Positions 33,298-42,435 of a stretch of 64,000 nucleotides of DNA are shown one piece after another. The translations under genes were made by a program, and so were the position numbers. Each line of letters starts with the position of its first letter. Position 1 is the stretch's first letter. The stretch is from the NCBI RefSeq assembly GCF_003076755.1, contig NZ_QDKM01000001.1, positions 868,001-932,000 on the forward strand, given 5' to 3'. The notes under the pieces were generated by a model, which was given only the letters and a program-made list of their open reading frames with translations, was not told the DNA's origin and ran no database searches. This DNA is from Pararhodobacter oceanensis. GTDB taxonomy: Bacteria; Pseudomonadota; Alphaproteobacteria; Rhodobacterales; Rhodobacteraceae.

Positions 33298-34758
33298 CTA
33301 GGCTTTGCGCGCGCGCAGGTCTTTGTAAGCCACCGCCATTCCCAGCAGCACCATCAGCGCGATCAGGCCCAGCCCCGCCGTCACCGCCAGCGCCCAGGAA
33401 CTCACCGCGAGCGTGGCGTAGGTCGCGGCGGTGATCACCGCAAAGCCGACCGCCGTGCCGATCCGCTGGCCGGTCTGCATGATCCCGCCGGAACTGCCGG
33501 CATAATCCAGCGGCACCTGCTCTAGCGTCAGGGTCTGGTTCGGACTGATCACCAACCCCTGCGCCACGCCGACAAAACACATCGCACCGGCGAGCCACCA
33601 GAGACTGACCTGCCCCACCTCATGCAAGAGGATCACCAGCACGCAGAGCACCACACCGATGAGCGTGACGAGCATCCCGCCGATCACCATTTTGCGCCCG
33701 TAGCGCGCCACGCGGCTGCCCGCCCAATGCGCGGCATAGGCGCCGATCAATGACGAGGGCACGCCGATCAAACCGGCATCCAGCGCCGTGCCACCGCCGC
33801 CCTCCTGGACATAAAGCGCGACCAATACCCAGAGGCTGGGCATGCCCATAAAGAAAAAGGCGATCACCAGAATGCCGTTGCGAAAGCTGCTGTGCCTGAA
33901 AATCTGCAGGTCGAACATCGGGTCAAGCCCGAGCCGCTGATAGCGGCGCTCCCACCAGAGCCAGAGCGCGGTTAGCGCGGCGGCGCAGGGGAGCAGGAGC
34001 CAGAGGATCGGCGTGTTGCGCGCTTCGACAAAGGGAATGAGCAGCGCCAGAAGCGCCAAGCCGAGCAGCAGTGCGCCGATGGCGTCGAGGTCGCGCAGCG
34101 CCACGGGAAGGCTGGGAAAGCGGCGGATCAAGGGGCGCGGGAACCACTTGAGCGCCAGCACAATTGCGGCGATGCCGATGGGCACATTGACCAGAAAGGT
34201 CAGCCGCCAACCCAGATTTGGCCCGCCCAATTCGATCAGCAACCCGCCGAGCACCGGCCCAATAGCGACCGAGAGCCCGACCGCGATGCCGAGTTGACCA
34301 AAGGCCCGTCCGCGCTCGGCGCCGCGAAAATACTGCTGGATCATGCCCAACCCCTGCGGGTTCAACAGACCCGAGCCGATCCCCTGGGTGACCCGCGCGA
34401 TATTGAGCCACTCGGCGCTTGGCGCCATGCCTGCCGCGACAGAAGACAGGGTGAATATCGCCACGCCAGCAACGAATATTCCGCCGCGCCCCATGATATC
34501 GCCCGCGCGCCCTGCGGCGATCAGGATCACGCCGAAGGTCAACGCATAGCCGGATAATACCCACTGCAGATCCGCAGGCGTCGCGCCCAATCCGCGCCCG
34601 ATTGAGGGCAGCGCCACATTCACAATGCTGACGTTGATCAGCGTCATGAACATGGTGACGATCAGCACCGCGAGGATGCGCCAGCGGATCGGATCTTCAC
34701 CCTCCGCATGGGTATGGGCGGAGGCGGCGGGCGCGCGCCTCTCGGGGGTTTTAACCAT
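33298..34758 (-). CDS. MFS transporter, DHA2 (EmrB/QacA) type
   Basis: A 486-residue protein with about fourteen transmembrane helices. Conserved motifs are the A-type loop GRAGDIMGRGGIFVAG and the family's helix 1 stretch TLINVSIVNVALPSIGRGLG. DHA2 members export drugs, bile acids or other hydrophobic anions using the proton gradient. Next to a catabolic cluster for a probably hydrophobic acid, it may export toxic intermediates or excess substrate. The ribosome-binding site is weak (AAGAAAG). The nitronate-monooxygenase-like gene lies 60 bp upstream on the same strand. Confidence 0.92.
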   Translation of the reverse strand: MVKTPERRAPAASAHTHAEGEDPIRWRILAVLIVTMFMTLINVSIVNVALPSIGRGLGATPADLQWVLSGYALTFGVILIAAGRAGDIMGRGGIFVAGVAIFTLSSVAAGMAPSAEWLNIARVTQGIGSGLLNPQGLGMIQQYFRGAERGRAFGQLGIAVGLSVAIGPVLGGLLIELGGPNLGWRLTFLVNVPIGIAAIVLALKWFPRPLIRRFPSLPVALRDLDAIGALLLGLALLALLIPFVEARNTPILWLLLPCAAALTALWLWWERRYQRLGLDPMFDLQIFRHSSFRNGILVIAFFFMGMPSLWVLVALYVQEGGGGTALDAGLIGVPSSLIGAYAAHWAGSRVARYGRKMVIGGMLVTLIGVVLCVLVILLHEVGQVSLWWLAGAMCFVGVAQGLVISPNQTLTLEQVPLDYAGSSGGIMQTGQRIGTAVGFAVITAATYATLAVSSWALAVTAGLGLIALMVLLGMAVAYKDLRARKA

Positions 34759-34818
34759 CAGTTTGGCTTTCTTGGGGGGCGCTTTACAAGACCTGCCCCG
34801 ACCTAACGGCCTGTCGCG

Positions 34819-35763
34819 TCAACCGGCGGCTTGGTATCCGGCTTTGAGCTCGGCGACGATCTCTGCGGCGGATTGGCGGTGCTGGCTGGCGCCGACGCCG
34901 TGACCTGCGGACCATAGATCGCGCCAGCGCTTCGCCTTGCCCTCAAGCGCGCTCAGGTCGAAGCCGCCGCCGCCCTGCAGCGTGTCCGGGTCAATTCCGG
35001 CGCGCAACAGGCTGGGACGCAGCTTGTTGGCCAAGGCGCCGGTGATCGCATCGGTGGCGATGATATCGTCATAGCTGCTGTCCACGACCATTGCCTTATA
35101 ATCCTCGACCGCGTTGCTTTCGTCCGCCGCCAGAAACCGCGTGCCGAGATAGGCCAGATCGGCACCGATCAACTGCGTGGCACGGATCGCGCCGCCGCTG
35201 CTGATCCCGCCAGCGACAACAATTGGTCCATCAAAGAAACTGCGCACCTCATCGACAAAGGCAAAGGGCGAGACCAGACCGGTGTGACCGCCCGCGCCAT
35301 TGCAAACAAGGATCAGCCCGTCGACACCCGCCTCGGCGGCTTTGCGGGCAAATTTTGGCGAGTTCACATCGGCGAAGACCAACCCGCCCCAGCCATGCAC
35401 CGCTTCGATTGCGGGCTTCGGACCACCAAGCGCGGTGATGATCAGCGGCACGCGGGCCTCGGCGCAGACCTCGAGATCTGCGGCAAAACGGGCGTTGCTG
35501 CGATGGGTGACAAGGTTAACGGCATAGGCGGCGCGACCGGGCTCTTGCGCCTTGGCGTTGAGCTGTGCCAGCCAACCGCGCAACTCTTCGGGATCGCGAG
35601 CGTTCAGCGAGGGGAAGGCGCCGACCATACCTTGGGCGCAAACCGCCGAGACCAGCTCGACGCCGGAGACGATGAACATCGGCGCGGCGATGGCGGGGAG
35701 CGCGGCGCCCAAGCGCGTGACCAGCTCTGCGCGCAGGTCTTTGGAGCCAAAACGTGGGGACAC
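34819..35763 (-). CDS. Nitronate monooxygenase-like flavoprotein
   Basis: About 314 residues, a TIM-barrel FMN enzyme of the 2-nitropropane dioxygenase/NMO family: AAPMFIVSGVELVSAVCAQG at the N terminus, AVNLVTHRSN, LVCNGAGGHTG (with the active-site His), VVAGGISSGGAIRATQLIGADLAYLGTRFLA as the phosphate-binding block (in parts). I choose the GTG at 35763 (VSPRFGSKD), which has AAAGGA 6 nt upstream; an in-frame ATG further up lacks one. Family members oxidise alkyl nitronates, but others act as enoyl reductases in CoA pathways, which would suit this setting. ATTAAAAGAACA, the regional motif, lies 63 bp upstream. Confidence 0.9.
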   Translation of the reverse strand: MSPRFGSKDLRAELVTRLGAALPAIAAPMFIVSGVELVSAVCAQGMVGAFPSLNARDPEELRGWLAQLNAKAQEPGRAAYAVNLVTHRSNARFAADLEVCAEARVPLIITALGGPKPAIEAVHGWGGLVFADVNSPKFARKAAEAGVDGLILVCNGAGGHTGLVSPFAFVDEVRSFFDGPIVVAGGISSGGAIRATQLIGADLAYLGTRFLAADESNAVEDYKAMVVDSSYDDIIATDAITGALANKLRPSLLRAGIDPDTLQGGGGFDLSALEGKAKRWRDLWSAGHGVGASQHRQSAAEIVAELKAGYQAAG

Positions 35764-35825
35764 ATCAGTTCCTTTCAAGCAGCGCACACCCGATCCGGGA
35801 GCGGTGCACAACGGGATTTCACTTC

Positions 35826-35838
35826 ATTAAAAGAACAT
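35826..35838 (+). promoter_or_regulatory. Regional motif copy ATTAAAAGAACAT
   Basis: It lies 63 bp upstream of the nitronate-monooxygenase-like gene. Similar sites occur at 32076, 39041, 42186, 45435 and weakly at 42381, each in the same orientation relative to the gene it precedes. Confidence 0.45.
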
Positions 35839-35961
35839 ACGAAAAATCGCCTGTCAATTCAGAAGACGCCGGATGCGCGCAGCATCGGCGCGCGTAGAAC
35901 GGCAGAAGACAGCCCGCCGAAGCGCGCATAGCAAAGGCCCAAAGTGAGAGAGTGCAGCGGC

Positions 35962-36918
35962 CTAGGGCTGACCGGTCAGGAATTTGACATCGGCGCGGTG
36001 GATGCGCCCGCCGCATGCGGAGCAACGGAACACCGGCGTGTATTCATGGCCGCAGTCCTTATGGTGAAAGACCAGCGGCACACCACTGGCATCATCGCAC
36101 CATTTATCGCCCCATTTCGCGATCATCGCCACATATGGGAACAAATCCAACCCTTTGCGAGTTAGGTGAAACGCCTCATAACGCTCGCTATCCTCAATAG
36201 TGCGGCGCGAGATAACGCCCATCGCCAAGAGCTCTTTGAGCCGCATCGACAGCACCAAAGGCGGGATGCGCAGATAAGAGACAAGGTCGTTGAACCGCCG
36301 CCCGCCGCGCAAAGCGGTGGCGACAATCGCCGGTGCCCACATGTCGCCAAAGAAGGTCAGCGCCTCGGAGGACCCGAAGGCCTCTTCGCCGTGGCGGATC
36401 GCGGAATTGGCGCGCCTGCGCGAATGCGGCTCGACGCGCGCCTCCAGACCCTCGCCCGGACCCGGTTCAGCAAATGTATTGAAAGGCGTCAAAGGGCCTG
36501 CGCAGGTGTAGCAGCTCAGCACCAAATCGCTATCGGCGCCGCAACCCTCATGATGGAAGTGCAGGCTCTCATGACCCTCCGGCCCATACCATTGCCGCGA
36601 CCAGCGCAGCATGGCGACCAGAGGCTCCCAGAGATCAAGTCCGGCCTCGTCGAGAAAATACTCCATCCGCTTGCCACCGGCCTGCGACGGGCGGCGGGTG
36701 AACACGCGGACCTCAACCAGACGGTCGAGCCGGTTGGCCAGCACCGCTTTGGGAATATCCAACTCGCTTTGCCAATCGGTAAACCGGCTGGTGCCTCGGA
36801 ACGCCGAGAGCACGATCAAAAGCGTCCAAGTGTCCCCCAGCACGGCCAGCGCGCGAACCACGGAATATTTGGCCACCATCGCGGGGCTCGGGGTCAACTC
36901 GGCTTCCTTTTCGGACAT
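35962..36918 (-). CDS. Tandem HxlR-family transcriptional regulator with two CxxC ribbons
   Basis: A 318-residue protein made of two HxlR winged-helix domains (about 15-112 and 182-272). Each is followed by a similar short module: HHEGCG (122-127) plus C136-YT-C139, and HHKDCG (285-290) plus C299-SA-C302. HxlR proteins normally have one domain and bind DNA as dimers, so this reads as a covalent dimer with an added possible zinc ribbon in each half. AAAGGGGCTTTC precedes the ATG at 36918. GTGAAT and ATTCAC form an inverted repeat just upstream (about 36930-36952), a possible own operator. It is the best candidate to control the surrounding ligase, reductase and TRAP genes. Confidence 0.9.
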   Translation of the reverse strand: MSEKEAELTPSPAMVAKYSVVRALAVLGDTWTLLIVLSAFRGTSRFTDWQSELDIPKAVLANRLDRLVEVRVFTRRPSQAGGKRMEYFLDEAGLDLWEPLVAMLRWSRQWYGPEGHESLHFHHEGCGADSDLVLSCYTCAGPLTPFNTFAEPGPGEGLEARVEPHSRRRANSAIRHGEEAFGSSEALTFFGDMWAPAIVATALRGGRRFNDLVSYLRIPPLVLSMRLKELLAMGVISRRTIEDSERYEAFHLTRKGLDLFPYVAMIAKWGDKWCDDASGVPLVFHHKDCGHEYTPVFRCSACGGRIHRADVKFLTGQP

Positions 36919-37010
36919 GAAAGCCCCTTTGTGAATGATGTGACGGGATTCACACCGGTTGGCGCGCGGAAGTCAAGGAGGCGCCCCGAGGGGCGCATCC
37001 CTGCAGGGTG

Positions 37011-38321
37011 TTAGCGCGGAAGGTCCATGATTGTCGGCAGCCACATGATCAGCGCCGGGAACAGGATCACCAATGTCAGGCGGATAAGGTCGGAGACCAG
37101 AAACGGCAAGATCCCCTTGTAGATATCGCTCAACTTACTGCCCGGTAACATCGATTTTATGATCAGCGCGTTGATGCCTATCGGCGGCGTCACCATGCCG
37201 ATCTCGATCACCATCACCATCACGATACCCCACCAGATCGGATCATAGCCCATGTTAAGGATCAGCGGAAAGACGAAGGGCATGGTCAGCACCATCGCCG
37301 AGACGGTGTCAAAGAGCGCGCCGAGGATGATGTAGATCAGCATCAAAACCGCGATGATCACCAAGGGCGCCACATCCAGCGCGCCGACATAATTCACGAT
37401 GTTGGCCGGCAGCCGCGACAGGGTGAGCGCATAGCTGAACACGCTGGCGCCGATCAGGATGACATAGAGCATGGCGCTGGTCGCGGCGGTGCTGTGCAGA
37501 TTGTGCCAGAACACTTTCCAGGTGATCTTGCCGCGCATCACCGCAATCGCCACGGCCATAATGGCGCCAATGGCCGCGGATTCGGTCACCGTGAAGATGC
37601 CCGTGTAGATCCCGCCCGCGACGGTGATCGCCAGCAAGAGCGTGGCCCAGCTTTCGCGCACCGCAGCGGCACGCTCGCACCAGTTCGAACGCTCGCCGCG
37701 CGGGCCTGCATTCGGGTTGAGGACGACAAAGATCCAGATCGAGATCATATAGCCGATCACCGCCAGCAACGCCGGGATCAGCGCGGCGGTGAATAGGGTG
37801 AGGATGAACTGCTCGGCCAGCACCGCATAGAGCACGATGATCACCGAGGGCGGCACGAGGATGCCCAAGGTGCCACCGGCAGCAATCGAACCGGTCGAGA
37901 GCGAGGCCGCATAGCCGCGTTTGACCATCTCGCCGTAAGACACCTGCGTCATCGTCGAGACGGTGGCGATGGACGAGCCGCAGACCGCGCCAAAGCCCGC
38001 GCAGCCGCCGATTGTGGCCATCGCCAAGCCGCCGCGGTAATGCCCGAGAAAGGCGAAGGCGAGCCGATAGATATCTTTGCCCATGCCGCCCGAGGCCGCG
38101 AAACTGCCCATGATCAGGAACAGCGGGATGATCGCCAGTTCGAGGCTGGCAAACACCGTCGAGGCTTCGGTGCCGACAATCGAGAACGCGGCGGAGAAAT
38201 TGCGCAACAGGCCGAAGGTCAGCACCCCCGAGACGCCCATCGCGATGCCAATCGGCACATGCGTCAGGATCATCAGCATCAGCGCGCCGATCCCCATCAG
38301 GCCAATCATTTCAGGGCTCAT
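37011..38321 (-). CDS. dctM: TRAP transporter large permease (DctM)
   Basis: About 436 residues with twelve or so hydrophobic helices and DctM marks GFGAVCGSSIATVSTMTQV, GGTLGILVPPSVIIVLYAV, YTGIFTVTESAAIGAIMA and EIGMVTPPIGINALIIKS. The ATG at 38321 (MSPEMIGLMG) overlaps the dctQ stop by 4 nt (ATGA), which fixes the start; the frame upstream of it is a shadow of dctQ. No dctP lies next to this pair. The orphan binding protein at 45526 is the likely partner. Confidence 0.94.
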   Translation of the reverse strand: MSPEMIGLMGIGALMLMILTHVPIGIAMGVSGVLTFGLLRNFSAAFSIVGTEASTVFASLELAIIPLFLIMGSFAASGGMGKDIYRLAFAFLGHYRGGLAMATIGGCAGFGAVCGSSIATVSTMTQVSYGEMVKRGYAASLSTGSIAAGGTLGILVPPSVIIVLYAVLAEQFILTLFTAALIPALLAVIGYMISIWIFVVLNPNAGPRGERSNWCERAAAVRESWATLLLAITVAGGIYTGIFTVTESAAIGAIMAVAIAVMRGKITWKVFWHNLHSTAATSAMLYVILIGASVFSYALTLSRLPANIVNYVGALDVAPLVIIAVLMLIYIILGALFDTVSAMVLTMPFVFPLILNMGYDPIWWGIVMVMVIEIGMVTPPIGINALIIKSMLPGSKLSDIYKGILPFLVSDLIRLTLVILFPALIMWLPTIMDLPR

Positions 38322-38833
38322 ACGTGATCTCCGTCGGTTTGGCGCGAAAGCGTGCCGGTGATGGCTTGCAGGGTGACGAGAATTTGCATTGGCACCGCGG
38401 CCCAGACGACAATCGCCGCCAGCCACCAGACCGGACCGGTGGGAATGCGCATGACAATGGTGCTGCCGTGGCCTTGGGTTTCCTGAATCGCGAAACCGGT
38501 CAACTGCCAGGCCAGTCCGGCCAGCGCAAGGGTGGTGACCGCCGCGCCGAATGCGGTGAGCCAGCGGTTGGCCCTCTGGCCCAATGCGGCACCGAGAAAC
38601 TCGATCGCGATATGTTTGCGCTGCAATACGCCGGTGGGAAAGCAACTGGCGACCACGATGATGATGATCAGGCTGGCCGCGTCATGCGACCAGACCAGCG
38701 GATGGTTGAACACCGCCCGCGCGACCACCGCCAGAATGGTGATCACGGCAATCAGCATCAGGCCCAGAATCCCGATGACGGCTGTCGGCTTGCCCAAAGC
38801 AACGCAGTAGCGATGTAGTCGCGCCAGTATCAT
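38318..38833 (-). CDS. dctQ: TRAP transporter small permease (DctQ)
   Basis: A 171-residue protein with four hydrophobic helices and the DctQ blocks ARAVFNHPLVWSHDAASL and LQRKHIAIEFLGAALG. It is translationally coupled to dctM through ATGA. It is the first gene of a two-gene operon without a binding protein. The 354-bp upstream region holds the regional motif ATTAATGAACC inside a partial palindrome. Confidence 0.92.
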   Translation of the reverse strand: MILARLHRYCVALGKPTAVIGILGLMLIAVITILAVVARAVFNHPLVWSHDAASLIIIIVVASCFPTGVLQRKHIAIEFLGAALGQRANRWLTAFGAAVTTLALAGLAWQLTGFAIQETQGHGSTIVMRIPTGPVWWLAAIVVWAAVPMQILVTLQAITGTLSRQTDGDHV

Positions 38834-39187
38834 TTGCAGCCTCCCCTATATGTTGGCATTTCCATTTGACCCTTTTCACGGGTTCAGGCGCCTGTTTTTC
38901 GCCACACCAACCACCCCTTGCCCCTGCGCCGCTCTCACCCCTTATGTGGTCTGCCAAAGTGAGGACAGCCTGGGGTTGGCGGATGCGCAAAGGCAGATGG
39001 AGCATGGTTTGGCCCAGTTCCGCCCTTGCAAACAAGTTCAATTAATGAACCATTCTTGTCAATGAAAAATCGCCGGTCATTGCAGGTTTTTTTGAGTGCG
39101 CCCCTTCCCTATATCGCGGCAAGCCGACGGCACGAGGCCAGAGCCTTTGGAACAGCTTATCCCAGCTACTGAAGCGCTTACGGGGGC
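38834..39187. other. Promoter region of the dctQM operon, 354 bp
   Basis: No gene is supported. The near-palindrome GTTCAATTAATGAAC (39036-39050) lies about 205 bp before dctQ. The sequence becomes AT-rich around 39030-39100, as a promoter would. No strong terminator is visible for the thioesterase operon that ends at 39188. Confidence 0.5.
39036..39052. promoter_or_regulatory. Near-palindrome GTTCAATTAATGAAC with regional motif
   Basis: Five-base perfect outer arms GTTCA/TGAAC with a mostly symmetric centre. Read on the plus strand it contains ATTAATGAACC, akin to the sites at 35826 and 45435. Confidence 0.45.
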
Positions 39188-39619
39188 TTAGGGCACCACC
39201 AGCCAGCGGTTCAGCATCTCGATCTGCAACCCCGAGAGCGGCACCGAAGTGCGCGCCCCTTCGTCAATCAGCACCTGCGTGCAGCGGCCGCGCGCGATCA
39301 GCCCGCCCTCCAAGGTGATCTCTTGGATGAAGTCAAAACTGCTGCGCCCGATGCGGCTGATGCCGAGGCCGATATCCACCGTGCCGGGGAAATGCATCTC
39401 GCGGAGGAAATCAATGGTCTGCGTGGCAAGCACGGCGATCTGCCCCTCGGCCTCGCAAAACCCGCCGGGCTCGCTTTGAAAGGCAACGCGGTTTTGCTCA
39501 AAAAGGGTTGCGTAGACCGAGTTGTTCACATGACCCATCGGGTCAACATCGCGGTAGCGCAGCCCCTCTTGCGTATGAAACGGCAGCGCGGCAGTGGGGC
39601 TGCGGCGCATCTCAGGCAT
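39188..39619 (-). CDS. Hotdog-fold acyl-CoA thioesterase (4HBT-like)
   Basis: A 143-residue single hotdog domain. RYRDVDPMGHVNNSVYATLFEQNRV carries the 4HBT-type active-site Asp (DVDPMGHVNN, read as core), the usual nucleophile or general base. FDFIQEITLEGGLIARG forms the central strands. It would hydrolyse an acyl-CoA or acyl-ACP in the cytosol. It overlaps the end of the alpha/beta hydrolase gene by 8 nt and ends a ligase, hydrolase, thioesterase operon. It may release CoA from dead-end intermediates. Confidence 0.9.
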   Translation of the reverse strand: MPEMRRSPTAALPFHTQEGLRYRDVDPMGHVNNSVYATLFEQNRVAFQSEPGGFCEAEGQIAVLATQTIDFLREMHFPGTVDIGLGISRIGRSSFDFIQEITLEGGLIARGRCTQVLIDEGARTSVPLSGLQIEMLNRWLVVP

Positions 39620-40439
39620 TCGCCACCTCTTGCGTCACACGCGCAGCAACAGCAGGGATATTCTGCGTCAGGAAATCGACGATCTCGGCGTTGAATCCTT
39701 TGGGATCTTCGGCCCAGCCGAAATGCCCAACATGATCCATGCAGCGATATTCGCCCTTGGCGATCTTGCTGGCCATTTTCTCCATCACTTTCGGCGGCGC
39801 GGCGGAAAGGTCATGCGCACCGGCGATGCAGAGCGTCGGCACGGTGATTTTTGGCAGCACATCGCGCGCCTCGAATTTGGTGATCGCCGAGATCGCCGCG
39901 CGGAAGGTTTCGGGCTTCATCTGCGAGACCACCTGAATCACCAGATCGGTTGCGGGATGATCCGCGTCCGGTGCAAACATCCGCCGCAGCATCGCAGGCG
40001 CGAATTCCTCAAGCCGCTTGCCCGCATCCAAGGGCGCAACGCGCGCGGCGACGAATTGCTGCTGCCAATCGCCATCGGAATTGCCGAAGGCGGCGCTGGT
40101 CGCCGAGAGGATCAGCCCGTCGATCACCTCGGGCATCATGTCATAGGCGCGGATCGCCACCATGCCACCCATCGAATGGCCGAGCACGAGGTTGGTTTCG
40201 GTCTTTTCGCGGGCAATTAAATGGGTCAGCGCCTCGGCGGCCAGTTCAATCGAAAAGCCCTCGGGCAGCGCGCTGGCCCCATAGCCGGGCGCGTCCCAAG
40301 CCACGATACGCAGGCCCAGATCGCTGAACGCCTGCAACTGGCTCTGCCAATATTCCTTGGCGCCAAAGGCACCGTGCAGCAAGAAAAGCGTGACGGGGCC
40401 GTCGCCGGTAACGCTGTAGTCTGGCATGGTTCTGTCCAT
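39612..40439 (-). CDS. Alpha/beta hydrolase
   Basis: About 275 residues. The oxyanion segment LLHGAFGAKEYW, nucleophile elbow GHSMGG (Ser), acid near CIAGAHDLSAAP (Asp) and catalytic His in MDHVGHFGW make a complete alpha/beta hydrolase triad. I start at the ATG at 40439 (MDRTMPDYS), where AAAGGA is about 9 nt upstream; it begins 4 nt after the ligase stop. The family includes meta-cleavage hydrolases, esterases and lactonases. With a ligase before it and a thioesterase after it, a C-C or ester-cleaving role on the pathway substrate is likely. No signal peptide. Confidence 0.91.
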   Translation of the reverse strand: MDRTMPDYSVTGDGPVTLFLLHGAFGAKEYWQSQLQAFSDLGLRIVAWDAPGYGASALPEGFSIELAAEALTHLIAREKTETNLVLGHSMGGMVAIRAYDMMPEVIDGLILSATSAAFGNSDGDWQQQFVAARVAPLDAGKRLEEFAPAMLRRMFAPDADHPATDLVIQVVSQMKPETFRAAISAITKFEARDVLPKITVPTLCIAGAHDLSAAPPKVMEKMASKIAKGEYRCMDHVGHFGWAEDPKGFNAEIVDFLTQNIPAVAARVTQEVANA

Positions 40440-40443
40440 GATC

Positions 40444-42132
40444 TTAATCCTTTGCATGAGGGGCATTGCCCGGAAAGCGCGCCCGGATCGCCTGAAGATC
40501 GGTTTTGCCGCTCGGCATCACGGGCAAAGCGTCAAGTATTTGGAAATGCTCGGGCAATTTGAAAACCGCCACCTTGCAGTGATCGCGTAGATGGGCGCAG
40601 AGATCGGGCAACGACAGGCCCTCGCCGTTGCGCAGCACCACCGCCAGCCCGACTTTCTCGCCCAGTTTGGCGTCCGGCACTGCCACCGCGACCGCCTCGG
40701 CAACCAAAGGATGGCTGAGCGCGAGCCCCTGCACCTCTTCGGCGGAGATATTGAGCCCGCCGCGCACGATGATGTTTTTCAACCGACCGGCAAATGTCAG
40801 ATACTGCCCCGCGTCGCCGGAAATGGTGAAGAGATCGCCGGTCTTGAACCAACCCTCCGCATCGAAGGACTCTTTGGTCACCGCGGGATCATCCCAATAG
40901 CCCTTGAGGATGCCCACGCCTTTCAGCCGCAACTCGCCGTTCTTGCCGGGCTGGGTAATTTCCACCTCGCTGCCGGGATCGACAATGCGGGTTTGCGTGC
41001 CCGCAACGGTGCGCAGCCGCGATCCGGGGCACCCTTCGGCATGGCGCGGGAAACAATGGCCGCGATCCACCTCGCTGGGGATATCCCTGTCCGAGGCGAT
41101 CAGCATTGCGCCTTCGCTCGAGCCGTAGACATTGACCAGCGAGATGCCAAAGCGTTCGCGGAATTCGCGAAACAACTCGGGCCGGATTTGCGCCGAACCC
41201 GAGGTGATATGATGGAGACCACCGAGATCGACAGTCTCGCCCTCCTCGATACGCTGCAGGATCATATTGAGCATGGCGGGCGGGCAACTGGTGACTTCGG
41301 GGCGTTCCTCGACGATCTGGCGCAGAAAGACATCCAGATCAAAGGGGTGGTGCAGCACCATACGCGCCGCCGAATGCAGCCACGCGGGCAGGCCGTTGGC
41401 CAGCGATCCGATGGTGTTCAGCAGCCGCGGCGAGAGGAAACACCCGCCCATCGGCAGATCGGCGACATCCTCAAGGAAGCTGCGCACATGCAGCGTCGCG
41501 CGGTGGCTGCGCGGCACCGCTTTGGGCCGCGCCGAGGTGCCGGAGGTAAAGATAATGAAGGCGGTATCTTCGGGGGTAAGCGCGGCAGCGGCGCGGGCGA
41601 CATCCAGTTCGGCCTGTTCATCCGGCGTCAGCGCGGCATCATCATTGAGGCTCTGCACACCCTCGGGAAGATCATCGCCAAACGCGAAAACCGTCGGAGC
41701 CAGCGCCCCGCCCTGCCCGCGCCCCTGTGCCAGCGCAGCCAGCATCGCGGCATTGGCGTGCTTGCCCAAGCGCGTGAACCCGATCAGGGCGCGCGGCGAC
41801 AGACGATCGATGATCGCGCCGATCTCGCCCTCGCGATACTGCGCGGCGACCGGCGCGATGATCAGCCCCAACTCCAGACAGGCCATCTGCGCGACCAGCG
41901 TCTCGCTCAGCGTTGGCGCGGCCAGCACCACCACATCGCCGCGGTGCAACCCCGCCCGTGCAAGCGCCAGCGCCACGCGATCCACATGCGCGCCGAACTG
42001 CGCCCAGGTCAACCGCCGCGCCGGCCCATCAGCGATCCGCGCGCGGTCGAGCGGATCAACAAGGCAGGTCCAATCGCCATAGGTGCTGCGATTGCGGGCC
42101 AGAAGGTCCGGAAGAACCCTGATTTCAGGCAT
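40444..42132 (-). CDS. AMP-dependent acyl-CoA synthetase/ligase 2
   Basis: About 562 residues, ANL superfamily. FIIFTSGTSARPKAVPRSHR is the adenylation signature, FAGRLKNIIVRGGLNISAEE the hinge and PSGKTDLQ holds the catalytic Lys. It shares local wording with ligase 1, for example VLHHPFDLDVFLRQIVEE against VMHHPLDMELVVQQIRDE, so the two are paralogues specialised for different acids. I use the ATG at 42132 (MPEIRVLPDLL); an upstream in-frame TTG preceded by GAGAGGG is possible. ATTAAAAAGACC, a copy of the regional motif, lies about 54 bp upstream. Confidence 0.91.
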   Translation of the reverse strand: MPEIRVLPDLLARNRSTYGDWTCLVDPLDRARIADGPARRLTWAQFGAHVDRVALALARAGLHRGDVVVLAAPTLSETLVAQMACLELGLIIAPVAAQYREGEIGAIIDRLSPRALIGFTRLGKHANAAMLAALAQGRGQGGALAPTVFAFGDDLPEGVQSLNDDAALTPDEQAELDVARAAAALTPEDTAFIIFTSGTSARPKAVPRSHRATLHVRSFLEDVADLPMGGCFLSPRLLNTIGSLANGLPAWLHSAARMVLHHPFDLDVFLRQIVEERPEVTSCPPAMLNMILQRIEEGETVDLGGLHHITSGSAQIRPELFREFRERFGISLVNVYGSSEGAMLIASDRDIPSEVDRGHCFPRHAEGCPGSRLRTVAGTQTRIVDPGSEVEITQPGKNGELRLKGVGILKGYWDDPAVTKESFDAEGWFKTGDLFTISGDAGQYLTFAGRLKNIIVRGGLNISAEEVQGLALSHPLVAEAVAVAVPDAKLGEKVGLAVVLRNGEGLSLPDLCAHLRDHCKVAVFKLPEHFQILDALPVMPSGKTDLQAIRARFPGNAPHAKD

Positions 42133-42435
42133 TTTATCCAAGGCGCACCCTCTCACTAGAACTCGATTCCGCACCCTTGTATTACATTAAAAAGACCTAA
42201 TCAATATTTCTTATGCACCTCAAACACAGATTTATCGCCACACAAGCCCACGGGACAAAGCAAGCCGAACACCACCCTATGCCTTATATATATAGCATCA
42301 TGGACCGCACGCCACCAAAGATCGCACCCCTGCCCTCGGCGATTTTTTCGAAACCTCCGCGATTCAATCGCTTGATTATTGGTTCAGGGTATGTATTGTG
42401 ACGCCAGAAACACGGGACTATCCGGGAGAGGACTC
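42133..42435. promoter_or_regulatory. Divergent promoter region between ligase 2 and thiolase, 303 bp
   Basis: AT-rich region with ATTAAAAAGACC at 42186 facing the ligase and GGTTCAGGGTAT at 42381, whose reverse complement ends in TGAACC, facing the thiolase. Both are placed 50-55 bp from the respective start codon. No gene is seen. Confidence 0.45.

Noticed and set aside
36930-36952. GTGAAT/ATTCAC inverted repeat upstream of the HxlR gene as a firm operator
   Set aside because: Arms of six bases with an 11-base gap are weak evidence alone; mentioned only in the regulator entry.
40591-42159. Plus-strand open frame (522 codons) opposite acyl-CoA ligase 2
   Set aside because: The ligase on the other strand has all ANL motifs. 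This frame is Arg/His/Gln-rich shadow sequence.
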